A stretch of 64,000 bases of DNA from Mesorhizobium sp. B2-1-8 (GTDB lineage Bacteria > Pseudomonadota > Alphaproteobacteria > Rhizobiales > Rhizobiaceae): positions 6,115,501-6,179,500 of the forward strand of contig NZ_CP083952.1 in the NCBI RefSeq assembly GCF_006442545.2. Direction: 5' to 3'. The position numbers were made by a program, and so were the translations under genes. Each line of letters opens with the position of its first letter. Position 1 is the first letter of the stretch. Shown piece after piece: positions 54,110 through 62,570 of the stretch. The notes under the pieces were generated by a model. The model searched no databases, was not told where the DNA came from, and saw only the letters and a list, made by a program, of their open reading frames with translations.

Positions 54110-54138
54110 TTGACAAATTTACAATGCCTCCCTGTCAA
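54110..54138. promoter_or_regulatory. Candidate operator between ScfR-like regulator and aceA
   Basis: TTGACA at 54110-54115 and TGTCAA at 54133-54138 form an inverted pair. A further TTGACAGGAAATTACATG near 54054 resembles TTGACAAATTTACAATG at 54110. The repeated TTGACA...TTACA(A)TG units in this divergent promoter are likely regulator sites, though some TTGACA copies may be -35 boxes. Confidence 0.4.
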
Positions 54139-54281
54139 ACACAATACAGATTTTCCCTTATATCCGGTGGGATTTGCTGATTTTCCTGGCTCATTTTGCG
54201 GCGCAATGTAAATTCAGTCACATAGAAGTACCCACGACAACTGGCGCACGGACATCGCGCAGAAACCCTTCGGAGCGACCA

Positions 54282-55571
54282 ATGACTGATTTTTACAACC
54301 TTGTCCCCTCGGCGCCTGAAGGCCGCTTCGACGGCATTGAACGCCCCTATTCGCCGGAGGACGTGAAGCGGCTGCGCGGTTCCGTGCAGATCAGACAGAG
54401 CCTTGCCGAAATGGGTGCCAACCGGCTGTGGAAGCTCATCCACGAAGAGGACTTCGTCAATGCATTGGGCGCCATGTCCGGCAACCAGGCGATGCAGCAG
54501 GTGCGTGCGGGGCTGAAGGCGATCTATCTGTCGGGCTGGCAGGTTGCCGCTGACGCGAACACCGCCTCGGCGATGTATCCGGACCAGTCGCTCTATCCGG
54601 CCAATGCGGCGCCCGAACTGGTCAAGCGTATCAACCGCACGCTGCAGCGCGCCGACCAGATCGAGACCTCCGAAGGCAAGGGGCTTTCCGTCGAGACCTG
54701 GTTCGCGCCGATCGTTGCCGATGCGGAAGCCGGCTTCGGCGGCCCGCTCAACGCCTTCGAGATCATGAAGGCGTTCATCGAGGCGGGTGCCGCCGGCGTC
54801 CACTATGAGGACCAGCTGGCGTCGGAGAAGAAGTGCGGCCATCTCGGCGGCAAGGTGCTGATCCCGACCGCGGCGCACATCCGCAACCTCAACGCGGCGC
54901 GGCTCGCGGCCGACGTGATGGGCACGCCCACCCTGGTCGTGGCACGGACCGACGCGGAAGCGGCAAAGCTGCTCACTTCCGATATCGATGAGCGCGACCA
55001 GCCCTTCGTCGACTATGATGCCGGCCGTACGGTGGAAGGCTTCTATCAGGTCAGGAACGGCATCGAGCCTTGCATCGCGCGGGCCATTGCCTATGCGCCC
55101 CACGCCGACCTGATCTGGTGCGAGACCTCGAAGCCCGACCTGGCCCAGGCCAAGAAATTCGCCGAGGGGGTGCGCAGGCACCATCCGGGCAAGCTGCTCG
55201 CCTATAATTGCTCGCCGTCATTCAACTGGAAGAAGAATCTCGACGACGCAACGATCGCCAAGTTCCAGCGGGAACTGGGCGCCATGGGCTACAAGTTCCA
55301 GTTCATTACGCTGGCCGGCTTCCACCAGCTCAACTACGGCATGTTCGAACTCGCCCGCGGCTATAAGGCGCGGCAGATGGCGGCCTATTCCGAGTTGCAG
55401 GAAGCGGAATTCGCGGCGGAAGCCAATGGCTATACCGCGACCAAGCACCAGCGTGAGGTCGGCACCGGCTATTTCGATGCCGTCTCGATGGCGATCACCG
55501 GGGGCCGGTCGTCGACCACCGCCATGCATGAATCGACCGAGCACGCGCAGTTCAAGCCGGCAGCGGAGTGA
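54282..55571 (+). CDS. aceA: Isocitrate lyase
   Basis: This 429-residue enzyme cleaves isocitrate to glyoxylate and succinate in the glyoxylate shunt. It carries the signature [11 protein letters not shown] with the catalytic cysteine, the start [25 protein letters not shown] and [12 protein letters not shown]. The ATG at 54282 matches homologue starts ([18 protein letters not shown]). The in-frame extension from 54174 is not coding-like. The divergent ScfR-like regulator probably controls it. This fits growth on acetate or PHB-derived acetoacetate, for which the window also encodes aacS and phaP. Confidence 0.96.
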   Translation: MTDFYNLVPSAPEGRFDGIERPYSPEDVKRLRGSVQIRQSLAEMGANRLWKLIHEEDFVNALGAMSGNQAMQQVRAGLKAIYLSGWQVAADANTASAMYPDQSLYPANAAPELVKRINRTLQRADQIETSEGKGLSVETWFAPIVADAEAGFGGPLNAFEIMKAFIEAGAAGVHYEDQLASEKKCGHLGGKVLIPTAAHIRNLNAARLAADVMGTPTLVVARTDAEAAKLLTSDIDERDQPFVDYDAGRTVEGFYQVRNGIEPCIARAIAYAPHADLIWCETSKPDLAQAKKFAEGVRRHHPGKLLAYNCSPSFNWKKNLDDATIAKFQRELGAMGYKFQFITLAGFHQLNYGMFELARGYKARQMAAYSELQEAEFAAEANGYTATKHQREVGTGYFDAVSMAITGGRSSTTAMHESTEHAQFKPAAE

Positions 55572-55635
55572 GCTCGCCAAAAAAGACGACCAACAGAGGA
55601 AACGCCCGAGAGGGCAAGGACATAGGAGAAGACCA

Positions 55636-55878
55636 ATGGCATCGATAAGCCGTGTCAAGGAACGGGCGGAAGAGCAATCGACCACGATGAGCGTCGACCA
55701 GCAGGCGACGATCCGCATGCTGGCCAACGATCTGCACAGGCTGAACCAGTCGGTGATGAAGGCGGTCGAGGCGGGCGTCTCGGTGGAGCTCGTGCGCTCT
55801 GCAAGGCACCATGGCGGCGACGGCAATTGGGGCGATCTGCTGATCCCGGTGATCGTCACGCAGCAGAGCCATGGCTGA
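55636..55878 (+). CDS. Small conserved-looking protein downstream of aceA
   Basis: This 80-residue protein reads MASISRVKERAEEQSTTMSV, then ANDLHRLNQSVMKAVEAGVSVELVRSARHHGGDGNWGDLLIPVI. I do not recognise the family. An AGGAGA ribosome site lies seven to eight bases before the ATG, and a strong terminator follows. It is 64 bases after aceA and probably in its transcript. The first half should be helical and is charged. No membrane segment or signal peptide is seen. Confidence 0.7.
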   Translation: MASISRVKERAEEQSTTMSVDQQATIRMLANDLHRLNQSVMKAVEAGVSVELVRSARHHGGDGNWGDLLIPVIVTQQSHG

Positions 55879-55899
55879 TCGGAATCGTCCAAGCGGCCC

Positions 55900-55940
55900 T
55901 TCACCTGCGCAATGTATGCGCAGGTGAATTTTATTTTTAC
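55900..55940 (+). terminator. Intrinsic terminator of the aceA transcript
   Basis: TTCACCTGCGCA (55900-55911) and TGCGCAGGTGAA (55917-55928) form a perfect 12-bp stem with a 5-base loop, followed by TTTTATTTTT. It ends the aceA plus small-gene unit. Confidence 0.92.
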
Positions 55941-56155
55941 GCAACCGAACGATGGACAGAGCAGTACAGTACTGTTGCTTGAATCCACTGTTGTGGAGGG
56001 CGACAGCAGGTTCTTTTATTTCAACTTGACATAGGGTCCGATCTCACGCCAATTGTCGCCCAGATTCAACTCTGCATTGAAATAGGGGCGAACTTCTTGG
56101 CCGACTTGGGTGCCCAGTGAATCGCGATGGCGAGACCGCAAAACATGTGAATCTG

Positions 56156-56560
56156 ATGACTCGGGATTCAAGCACGGAGACGATCCGCGATCTCTCGCGG
56201 GTGCTTGTTGTCGGGAAATCGCCGATCAACCGGGTCGTCGTATCGAAGATCGTCGAGCGGTCCGGGCTCAGACCAATCTCGGAATCGCCGGATATCGCGG
56301 CGAAAACCTTGCGGACGCTGGTGCCGGGAGCAATTGTCCTCGACGGCGGTCCCGACAACAAGGACTGCGACCATCTGATGCCCGGCATCGAAACGTTGCG
56401 CCGGGCTTCGGGCAAATCGCTTCCTCCCGTGATCCTGCTTTCAACCAAGAATGGCACGCCAGAGAGCCTTGGCCTGGCGAATGTCGTCGATGTGGTGGTG
56501 GCCAAGCCGATCACGCCCGAACGGCTGCAACCGGTGATCGATCGTCTGATCAGCCGCTGA
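56156..56560 (+). CDS. Receiver-like (CheY-fold) protein with altered acidic pocket
   Basis: This 134-residue protein follows the receiver fold: RVLVVGKSPINRVVVSKIVERSG (beta1-alpha1), GAIVLDGGPDNKD (beta3 with the putative phospho-Asp), PPVILLSTKN (beta4, Ser/Thr site) and VVVAKPITPERLQPVIDRLI (beta5 Lys-Pro). The usual acidic pair after beta1 is replaced by GK, so magnesium binding and phosphorylation are doubtful. It may work without phosphorylation. The ATG at 56156 is preferred. A GTG at 56117 is in frame but overlaps another coding-like stretch. No output domain is present. Confidence 0.7.
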   Translation: MTRDSSTETIRDLSRVLVVGKSPINRVVVSKIVERSGLRPISESPDIAAKTLRTLVPGAIVLDGGPDNKDCDHLMPGIETLRRASGKSLPPVILLSTKNGTPESLGLANVVDVVVAKPITPERLQPVIDRLISR

Positions 56561-56632
56561 GGCAATTCCGGGAAAGTCGTGCAGCGGTTTTCCGTCCGGA
56601 ATTATGCAAAAGGCAAATAATCAAAGGCGCGA

Positions 56633-57349
56633 TCAGCCCGACTTCGCGATGCTTTCTATCAGTTCCGGCAATTGACCGAGATCGGATATCTGACGGAAAC
56701 GCGGCTCTGCGACCGGCGCCTCGACATGTTCGAGCACCCAGGTCAGTTCGTGCGGCACATGAACGCCCCAGCCGCCTGCCTCGATGGCTGGCACCACGTC
56801 CGACTTCAGCGAATTGCCAACCATCATGCTCCTTGCCGGGCCGTCGCCATGGCGGTTGAAGAGGCGCGCATAGGTCGCGGCAGTCTTGTCGCTGACGATC
56901 TCGACAGCGTCGAACAGGTCGCCCAGGCCGGAGCCGGCCAGCTTGCGTTCCTGATCGAACAGATCGCCCTTGGTGATCAGCACGAGGCGGAAGGTGCCGG
57001 CGAGTTTCTCGACCGTCTCGCGTGCATGCGGCAAGGGCTCGATCGGATGGCCCAGCATCTGGCGACCGGCGTCGAGAATCTCCGCTATGACCGAGGCCGG
57101 CACGCGCCCATCGGTGACCTCGATCGCCGTTTCGATCATCGAGAGCGTAAATCCCTTGATGCCGAAGCCATAGATCGCAAGGTTGCGCCGCTCGGCCTCC
57201 AACAGCCGCGCCGAGATCTGCTGCTCCTCACCATGATCGGCCAGCATGGCGGCAAAGCGCTTTTCCGTCATGCGGAAGAATTGTTCGTTCTGCCAAAGCG
57301 TGTCGTCGGCATCGAAGCCGATCGTGGTCAGTTCGCTGCTGGTTCGCAT
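56633..57349 (-). CDS. HAD-family hydrolase
   Basis: This 238-residue phosphatase has motif I TIGFDADDTLWQNEQFF (nucleophile Asp in DADDT), motif II LVLITKGD, a lysine in VSDKTAATYARLF and motif IV MVGNSLKSDVVPAIEAGGWGVHVP. These are all catalytic parts of a haloacid-dehalogenase-like hydrolase with a helical cap. The substrate is unknown; nucleotide or sugar phosphates are typical. It is divergent from the puuA-like gene. No anomalies are seen. Confidence 0.88.
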   Translation of the reverse strand: MRTSSELTTIGFDADDTLWQNEQFFRMTEKRFAAMLADHGEEQQISARLLEAERRNLAIYGFGIKGFTLSMIETAIEVTDGRVPASVIAEILDAGRQMLGHPIEPLPHARETVEKLAGTFRLVLITKGDLFDQERKLAGSGLGDLFDAVEIVSDKTAATYARLFNRHGDGPARSMMVGNSLKSDVVPAIEAGGWGVHVPHELTWVLEHVEAPVAEPRFRQISDLGQLPELIESIAKSG

Positions 57350-57498
57350 CGCCGGCTTCTCAAAGTGCGGGAAGACACCAATCCTAAGCCGACCGGCAGG
57401 CGATTTTCAACCTGCAACGGCAAATGCCGGCGGTGGCTCCCCTTCCCTTCCATCGCGCGGCACGGCTATACTTCGAAATCCGCAACCCAATCTGGTGA

Positions 57499-58935
57499 AT
57501 GATGCCGCCTGCAAAAAAGGAAGTCCGTCCGTCGAGCCGCGGAGGACGGGCGCGCACGCCTGCCTTTGTGAAAAACCTGCGGGGTGTGAAGAACTGGAAG
57601 GAAGTCAGCGATTGGCTGGAATGGCGCGGCATCGAGGATATCGAATGCATCACGCCAGATCAGGCCGGCGTGGCGCGCGGCAAGATGATGCCGTCGAAGA
57701 AATTCACCTCCAATACCTCACTGGCGCTGCCCTCGGCCGTCTTCATGACGACGATTTCCGGCGGCTATCCGGAGGACGGCAACGGCTTTCACTACCCGGA
57801 AGACGACGGCGACCTCAAGTTGATGCCCGACCTGTCGACCTTGACCGTAGTGCCCTGGGAAGAAGACCCGACGGCCGCCGTCATCTGCGACCTCGTTCAC
57901 CAGGACGGCCGCTCGGTCGAATTCACGCCGCGCAATGTGCTGAAACGAGTGCTGGCGGCCTATGACAAGCTTGGGCTGAAGCCGGTCGTGGCGCCCGAGA
58001 TCGAATTCTATCTCGTGCGCAAGAATCCGGACCCGGACTATCCATTGACCCCGCCCGTCGGCCGCTCGGGGCGCGCGATCGGCGGCGGCGCCGGCTATTC
58101 GATCGCCGGCGTCAACGAGTTCGACGAACTGATCGACGACATCTACCATTTCTCCGAAAGCCAAGGGCTGGAGATCGACACGCTCATCCACGAAGAGGGT
58201 GCCGGCCAGCTCGAGATCAATCTGCGCCATGGCGACCCGATCGAACTGGCCGACCAGGTGTTCATGTTCAAGCGCACCATCCGTGAGGCGGCACTCAAGC
58301 ACGAGATCTACGCGACCTTCATGGCCAAGCCGATCCAGGGCCAACCGGGCTCGGCCATGCATATCCACCAGTCGATCGTCGAAAAGAAGACGGGCAGGAA
58401 CATCTTTTCGGCCGAGGATGGTTCCGAAACCGAGGCTTTCTTCCATTTCATCGGCGGCATGCAGAAGCACGTGCCGAACGCGTTGGTGATGTTCGCGCCC
58501 TACGTCAACTCCTACCGGCGGCTGACGCAGGCGGCATCGGCTCCGGTCAACAACAAATGGGGCTACGACAACCGTACCACGGCGTTCCGCGTGCCGCGTT
58601 CCGACCCCGCGGCGCGGCGCGTCGAGAACCGCATTCCGTCCTCCGACGCCAATCCCTACCTGGCGCTGGCGGCCTCGCTCGCCTGCGGGCTGATCGGCAT
58701 CACCAGGAAGATCAAGGCCGAACCGCCGGTGCTGACGACCGCCAACGCGGATGAGATCGACCTGCCCCGCAGCCTGCTCGAAGCCGTCGACCTGTTCGAA
58801 GGCGACGAGGAACTCGGCGCACTGCTGGGCAAGTCCTTCGCCGCCACCTATGCCGCGATCAAGCGCGCGGAATTCGAGACGTTCATGGAAGTGATCAGTC
58901 CGTGGGAGCGGGAATATCTGCTGCTCAACGTCTGA
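57499..58935 (+). CDS. puuA: Glutamine synthetase-family protein, likely gamma-glutamylputrescine synthetase
   Basis: This 478-residue ATP-dependent ligase has the synthetase core: APEIEFYLV, HEEGAGQLEINLRHGDPIELADQVFMFKRTIREAALKHEIYATFMAKPIQGQPGSAMHIHQS and a C-terminal RVENRIPSSDANPYLALAA. These stretches are closest to PuuA. True GlnA would keep an adenylylation tyrosine loop and is normally next to glnB. The following flavoprotein is of the PuuB type, and the putrescine importer potFGHI lies 7 kb away. The predicted reaction is putrescine plus glutamate to gamma-glutamylputrescine. Confidence 0.82.
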   Translation: MMPPAKKEVRPSSRGGRARTPAFVKNLRGVKNWKEVSDWLEWRGIEDIECITPDQAGVARGKMMPSKKFTSNTSLALPSAVFMTTISGGYPEDGNGFHYPEDDGDLKLMPDLSTLTVVPWEEDPTAAVICDLVHQDGRSVEFTPRNVLKRVLAAYDKLGLKPVVAPEIEFYLVRKNPDPDYPLTPPVGRSGRAIGGGAGYSIAGVNEFDELIDDIYHFSESQGLEIDTLIHEEGAGQLEINLRHGDPIELADQVFMFKRTIREAALKHEIYATFMAKPIQGQPGSAMHIHQSIVEKKTGRNIFSAEDGSETEAFFHFIGGMQKHVPNALVMFAPYVNSYRRLTQAASAPVNNKWGYDNRTTAFRVPRSDPAARRVENRIPSSDANPYLALAASLACGLIGITRKIKAEPPVLTTANADEIDLPRSLLEAVDLFEGDEELGALLGKSFAATYAAIKRAEFETFMEVISPWEREYLLLNV

Positions 58936-58941
58936 CCAGTC

Positions 58942-60228
58942 ATGAACTATCAATCCCCAATTTCGCCCGGCCGCTCCTGGTATGAGGACACGGCTGGGCC
59001 ACGGCCTGAATATCCGCTACTCGACGGCGACCGGACCTGCGATGTCGTCATCATCGGCGGTGGGTTTACCGGCCTGTCGGCGGCGGTTTATCTGGCCAAG
59101 GCTGGAGCGGACGTGGTGCTGATCGAGGCGCATCGCTTCGGCGATGGCGCTTCCGGGCGCAATGGCGGCCAGCTCGGCACCGGGCAGCGCGCCTGGGCCG
59201 AGGATCTGGAGGCCGAATATGGCCTTTCCCGCGCCAAGGCACTGTTCGATCTCGCGGAGGAGGCCAAAGCCCACCTGCTTGACTTCGCGGCCGTCAATCA
59301 GATCGATATCGACTACATGCCAGGCCAGCTTTCGGTCGCGCACAAGCCGCGCTATGTCGATGATTACAAGGCGCATGCCGAGATCATGGCCAATCGCTTT
59401 TCCTACCCGCACATCTCATTCATGGATGCGAAGGAGACGGCGGAGCGGCTGGGCTCGAGCGCCTATTTCGGCGGCACGCGCGACACCGGCACCGGCCACA
59501 TCCATCCGATGAAACTGGTGATCGGCACTGCGCGGGTGGCGGCACAGGCCGGCGCGCACCTGTTCGAAGGGACGCCATCGACCGGCATCATTTCCGCAGG
59601 GGGCAAGGTCAAGGTTTCCACGCCGAGAGGGACGATCTCGGCGCAGAAATGCCTGATCGCGGTCAATGCCTATGGCGGTACGCTCGAGCCGGTCAGTGCC
59701 GCGCACATAATGCCGATCGGATCCTTCATCGGCGCGACCGTGCCGCTGGGGTCTGATTCGAAAGTGCTGCCGGGCGGCGAATCGGTCGACGATTCCCGTT
59801 TCGTCGTGCGCTATTTCCGCAAATCCAGGGATGGCCGGCTGCTGTTCGGTGGACGCGAGGTCTATGGCGTCAACGATCCGAAGGATATCCACATCCACAT
59901 TCGCCGCCAGATCGCGGAACTCTATCCGGCACTGAGCGATGTCGAGATCACCCATGGCTGGGGCGGTTATGTCGGCATCACTGTGCCGAGAAAGCCGTTC
60001 GTGCGCGAAGTGATGCCGAATGTGATCTCGGCCGGCGGCTATTCGGGTCACGGCGTCATGCTGTCCAACTTCTTCGGCAAACTCTATGCCGAAACCGTCG
60101 CCGGCAACCGCGACCGGCTGAAGCTGATCGAGGGGCTGAAAATTCCGCCATTTCCTGGCGGCCGCCGGTTCCGCGCGCCGCTGCTTTTCCTCGCGCTCAA
60201 CTGGTTCGCGCTGCGGGACAGGATCTAA
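58942..60228 (+). CDS. puuB: FAD oxidoreductase, likely gamma-glutamylputrescine oxidase
   Basis: This 428-residue flavoprotein begins NYQSPISPGRSWYEDTAGPRPEYPLLDGDRTCDVVIIGGGFTGLSAAVYLAKAG. It has the FAD motif (VIIGGGFTGLSAA), GASGRNGGQLGTGQR, GTRDTGTGHIHPMKL and GYSGHGVMLSNFFGKL, all typical of PuuB/OrdL. It starts six bases after the puuA-like gene and should oxidise gamma-glutamylputrescine to the aldehyde. The later Puu steps are not in the window. Confidence 0.85.
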   Translation: MNYQSPISPGRSWYEDTAGPRPEYPLLDGDRTCDVVIIGGGFTGLSAAVYLAKAGADVVLIEAHRFGDGASGRNGGQLGTGQRAWAEDLEAEYGLSRAKALFDLAEEAKAHLLDFAAVNQIDIDYMPGQLSVAHKPRYVDDYKAHAEIMANRFSYPHISFMDAKETAERLGSSAYFGGTRDTGTGHIHPMKLVIGTARVAAQAGAHLFEGTPSTGIISAGGKVKVSTPRGTISAQKCLIAVNAYGGTLEPVSAAHIMPIGSFIGATVPLGSDSKVLPGGESVDDSRFVVRYFRKSRDGRLLFGGREVYGVNDPKDIHIHIRRQIAELYPALSDVEITHGWGGYVGITVPRKPFVREVMPNVISAGGYSGHGVMLSNFFGKLYAETVAGNRDRLKLIEGLKIPPFPGGRRFRAPLLFLALNWFALRDRI

Positions 60229-60614
60229 TGCGTCGTGCAAAAGTGACCTGCTCGGGGAAGAACGACCTGCATCAAAACAAGATCTAAAAGTGCGTTGTAT
60301 AAGTCCGTTTCGAGGCGACGTGCTTTAGGCAGAGATTGGATGGCCGTTATCCCATGCGATCACGATCTCATGTAATATTGTAATATCCATGTAACATTTG
60401 TTGCCCGGGCGACACATTGCGGAATTGCCGGCAAAGGCGCAGAATCCTTGGTAATGGCGTACTGATGCCACAATCGCGGGCGAAAGGTCCGCATCTGGGC
60501 GATTGTTCGGGGATTGTTGCGGGCCTGTCCGCGTTTTTGGACCGATGCTGATCGAACGCATAATTTGCGATATCTGATCGAAAGAACACCGGCCCGCTTA
60601 TGGAGGTGGCAAGA
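60229..60614. other. Intergenic region with inverted and AT-rich repeats
   Basis: No gene is seen. CTAAAAGTGCGT (60284-60295) and ACGTGCTTTAG (60318-60328) form an imperfect inverted repeat that may be a small dispersed element. A short AT-rich stretch near 60370-60395 contains repeated TGTAAT/TGTAAC units. The right end holds GGAGG (60602-60606), the ribosome site of the next gene. Confidence 0.45.
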
Positions 60615-61499
60615 GTGAGAGAGCCCTTCAGTTTCGGTGCTCCGGAACGTCGGCGCTTTGCCATGCAGTTCGGCTATGACATGCGCCCGTCATTCTGGCA
60701 GGGAGTCCGTTCGAACTCGCACCTGGTTATTGCCGCGGTCGGCACCGCCGCACTGCTCGGCGTTGCCGCCGTGGCACTCTGGCTGGCATTGCCGACCAGC
60801 GAGAGGCAAGCGGCCGCCAGCCCCGCGCAGAGCATTCCAGCCATTCCGGTGAAGACGACGAAAGTTCCCCCCTCCGGGACGACGGTGACTGCGGCGGCCG
60901 TGACGCCGCGGGCGGAGCGCAAGTCCAGCCAGGTCTCACCGGCCATGGCAGCGGCGGCGGTTAATATACAAGCGCTTGCGGCCAATGATCCCCGCTGGAC
61001 CGGGGCACAGCCGAAGGCTGCTGCCGCGGCAACTGATCCCGATCAAACAGCCGCCCCCGGCCAGGTAACCAAGCAGCCTGAGCCGGCGCCTGGCAAAACA
61101 GCGGCAGCATTCGCCCAATCGTCTGCCGATACCGATGCCACCGACGAGCTTGCCAAGGTTGCCGCGTCGAGCCCGCCTGCGAATAGCAGCAACCCCGATG
61201 GCGCGCAGACCGCAGCCATTCCGGAGACGCAGCCGCAAGCACCGGAACAAAAGCCCGCGAATGCACAAGGCGGGGATAACGCAGCCAAAGCGAAGCCGCA
61301 CAAGGTGGCGGCGGCGGGCAGCGGCCATATTCTCAGGACTGTGACCATGCGCAGTGCTCCGAAGAAGGGCGCTACCCCCATCGGCACGGTGCCTGCCCGG
61401 ACTTCAGTGCAACTGATAGGCTGCAAGAAGTGGTGCGAGATCGTCTACAACGGCAAGCACGGCTGGGTGTACAAGAGCTACGTCAAGCCCGGCGCGTAA
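60615..61499 (+). CDS. Membrane-anchored SH3b-domain protein
   Basis: This 294-residue protein has a short cytoplasmic start and one membrane helix (LVIAAVGTAALLGVAAVALWLAL, about residues 37-59). A long Ala/Pro/Gln-rich spacer follows (about 65-235). The C-terminal bacterial SH3 domain reads ILRTVTMRSAPKKGATPIGTVPARTSVQLIGCKKWCEIVYNGKHGWVYKSYV. This layout places an SH3 domain in the periplasm, where such domains often bind peptidoglycan. The GTG at 60615 is preferred because GGAGG ends eight bases before it. The ATG at 60600 overlaps that site. Confidence 0.8.
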   Translation: MREPFSFGAPERRRFAMQFGYDMRPSFWQGVRSNSHLVIAAVGTAALLGVAAVALWLALPTSERQAAASPAQSIPAIPVKTTKVPPSGTTVTAAAVTPRAERKSSQVSPAMAAAAVNIQALAANDPRWTGAQPKAAAAATDPDQTAAPGQVTKQPEPAPGKTAAAFAQSSADTDATDELAKVAASSPPANSSNPDGAQTAAIPETQPQAPEQKPANAQGGDNAAKAKPHKVAAAGSGHILRTVTMRSAPKKGATPIGTVPARTSVQLIGCKKWCEIVYNGKHGWVYKSYVKPGA

Positions 61500-61518
61500 T
61501 ATCCGAAGATCGCCGCAT

Positions 61519-62265
61519 TCAGATGCAGCGCCCGCCATCGACTTCCAGCGCCACGCCGGTGATGAAGGCGGCCTCATCCGAGGCCAGCCATAGCGCCGCA
61601 TTGGCGATATCGAGCGGAGTCGACAGCCGCCCGAGCGGGATCGAGGCGCGGAATGTCTCGCGGATCTCGGGCGTATCAGCGCCCATGAATTTCTCCAGCA
61701 TGCCGGTCTCGCCGGCCACCGGGCAGAGGCAGTTGACGCGGATGTTCTTCGGCGCGAGCTCCACCGCCATCGACTTGGTGGCGGTGATCGCCCAGCCCTT
61801 CGAGGCATTGTACCATGTGAGGCCGGGCCGAGGCCGCAGGCCAGCGGTGGACGCCGTGGTCAGGATGACGCCACCACCCTGCCGCTCCATGATAGGCACG
61901 ACGGCAAGCGCGGCGTGATAGATCGCCTTCATGTTGACTGATGTAATCAGGTCGAAGGTTTCCTCATCGACCTTGAGCATGTCGCCATTACGATGGGTGA
62001 ACCCGGCATTGTTGACCATGATGTCGATGCGGCCGAAGGCGCTTTTGGCCGCATAGACCATCTCGTCGAACTCGGAGCGCAACGAGACATCGGTCTGCGT
62101 CCAGATTGCCGCCGCGCCGATCTCGCCTGCGACGCGTTCCGCCCCCTTGGCGTTGAGATCGGCAACGACGACCCTGGCGCCCTCTTGCGCGAAGCGCTTG
62201 GCCATGCCTTCGCCGAAGCCTGATGCCGCACCGGTTATAATGGCGACCTTGTTTTCCAAACGCAT
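61519..62265 (-). CDS. SDR-family oxidoreductase
   Basis: This 248-residue classical short-chain dehydrogenase has TGAASGFG (about residues 12-19), NNAGFTHRNG, serine in TTASTAG and YNASK at the active site. It ends FITGVALEVDGGRCI. The ATG at 62265 has GGGAGC before it and the usual short lead. The substrate is not known. It stands alone between the SH3 protein and zwf, in the opposite direction to both. Confidence 0.86.
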   Translation of the reverse strand: MRLENKVAIITGAASGFGEGMAKRFAQEGARVVVADLNAKGAERVAGEIGAAAIWTQTDVSLRSEFDEMVYAAKSAFGRIDIMVNNAGFTHRNGDMLKVDEETFDLITSVNMKAIYHAALAVVPIMERQGGGVILTTASTAGLRPRPGLTWYNASKGWAITATKSMAVELAPKNIRVNCLCPVAGETGMLEKFMGADTPEIRETFRASIPLGRLSTPLDIANAALWLASDEAAFITGVALEVDGGRCI

Positions 62266-62570
62266 GCGTTTACCGCTCCCTGGGTTCATCGCGCAGCTTG
62301 CACGGAAGGGTGACAACCCGGCCGGTGCCGCGACGGGGTACGATTTCTCCCTTAGCTTTCGTCACATTCAGGTTCTATGCTGCAACTGCGAAAGCTTCCG
62401 GAGTCTTCGTTCACCGACAAGCCTCCAGGTGGCGCCAGTGTCAAGCGCACGGGTGGACCCATTCGATATCAAGCGATTGGTCCTCGATGTGACAGCATGG
62501 CACTGGAAAGTTTAAATCGATTAGAATATATCAGCCGCGTACTCGCGACCGGCGTCAAAGCGGACAGACC
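62266..62570. other. Divergent promoter region of SDR and zwf
   Basis: This 305-base interval must hold the promoters of both genes. I see no convincing palindrome, RNA gene or additional coding frame. The zwf start has only a weak ribosome site (GGACAGACC). Confidence 0.45.

Noticed and set aside
57718..58953. 411-codon minus-strand frame inside the puuA-like gene
   Set aside because: It is a shadow of the glutamine synthetase-family gene. Composition and lack of motifs argue against coding.
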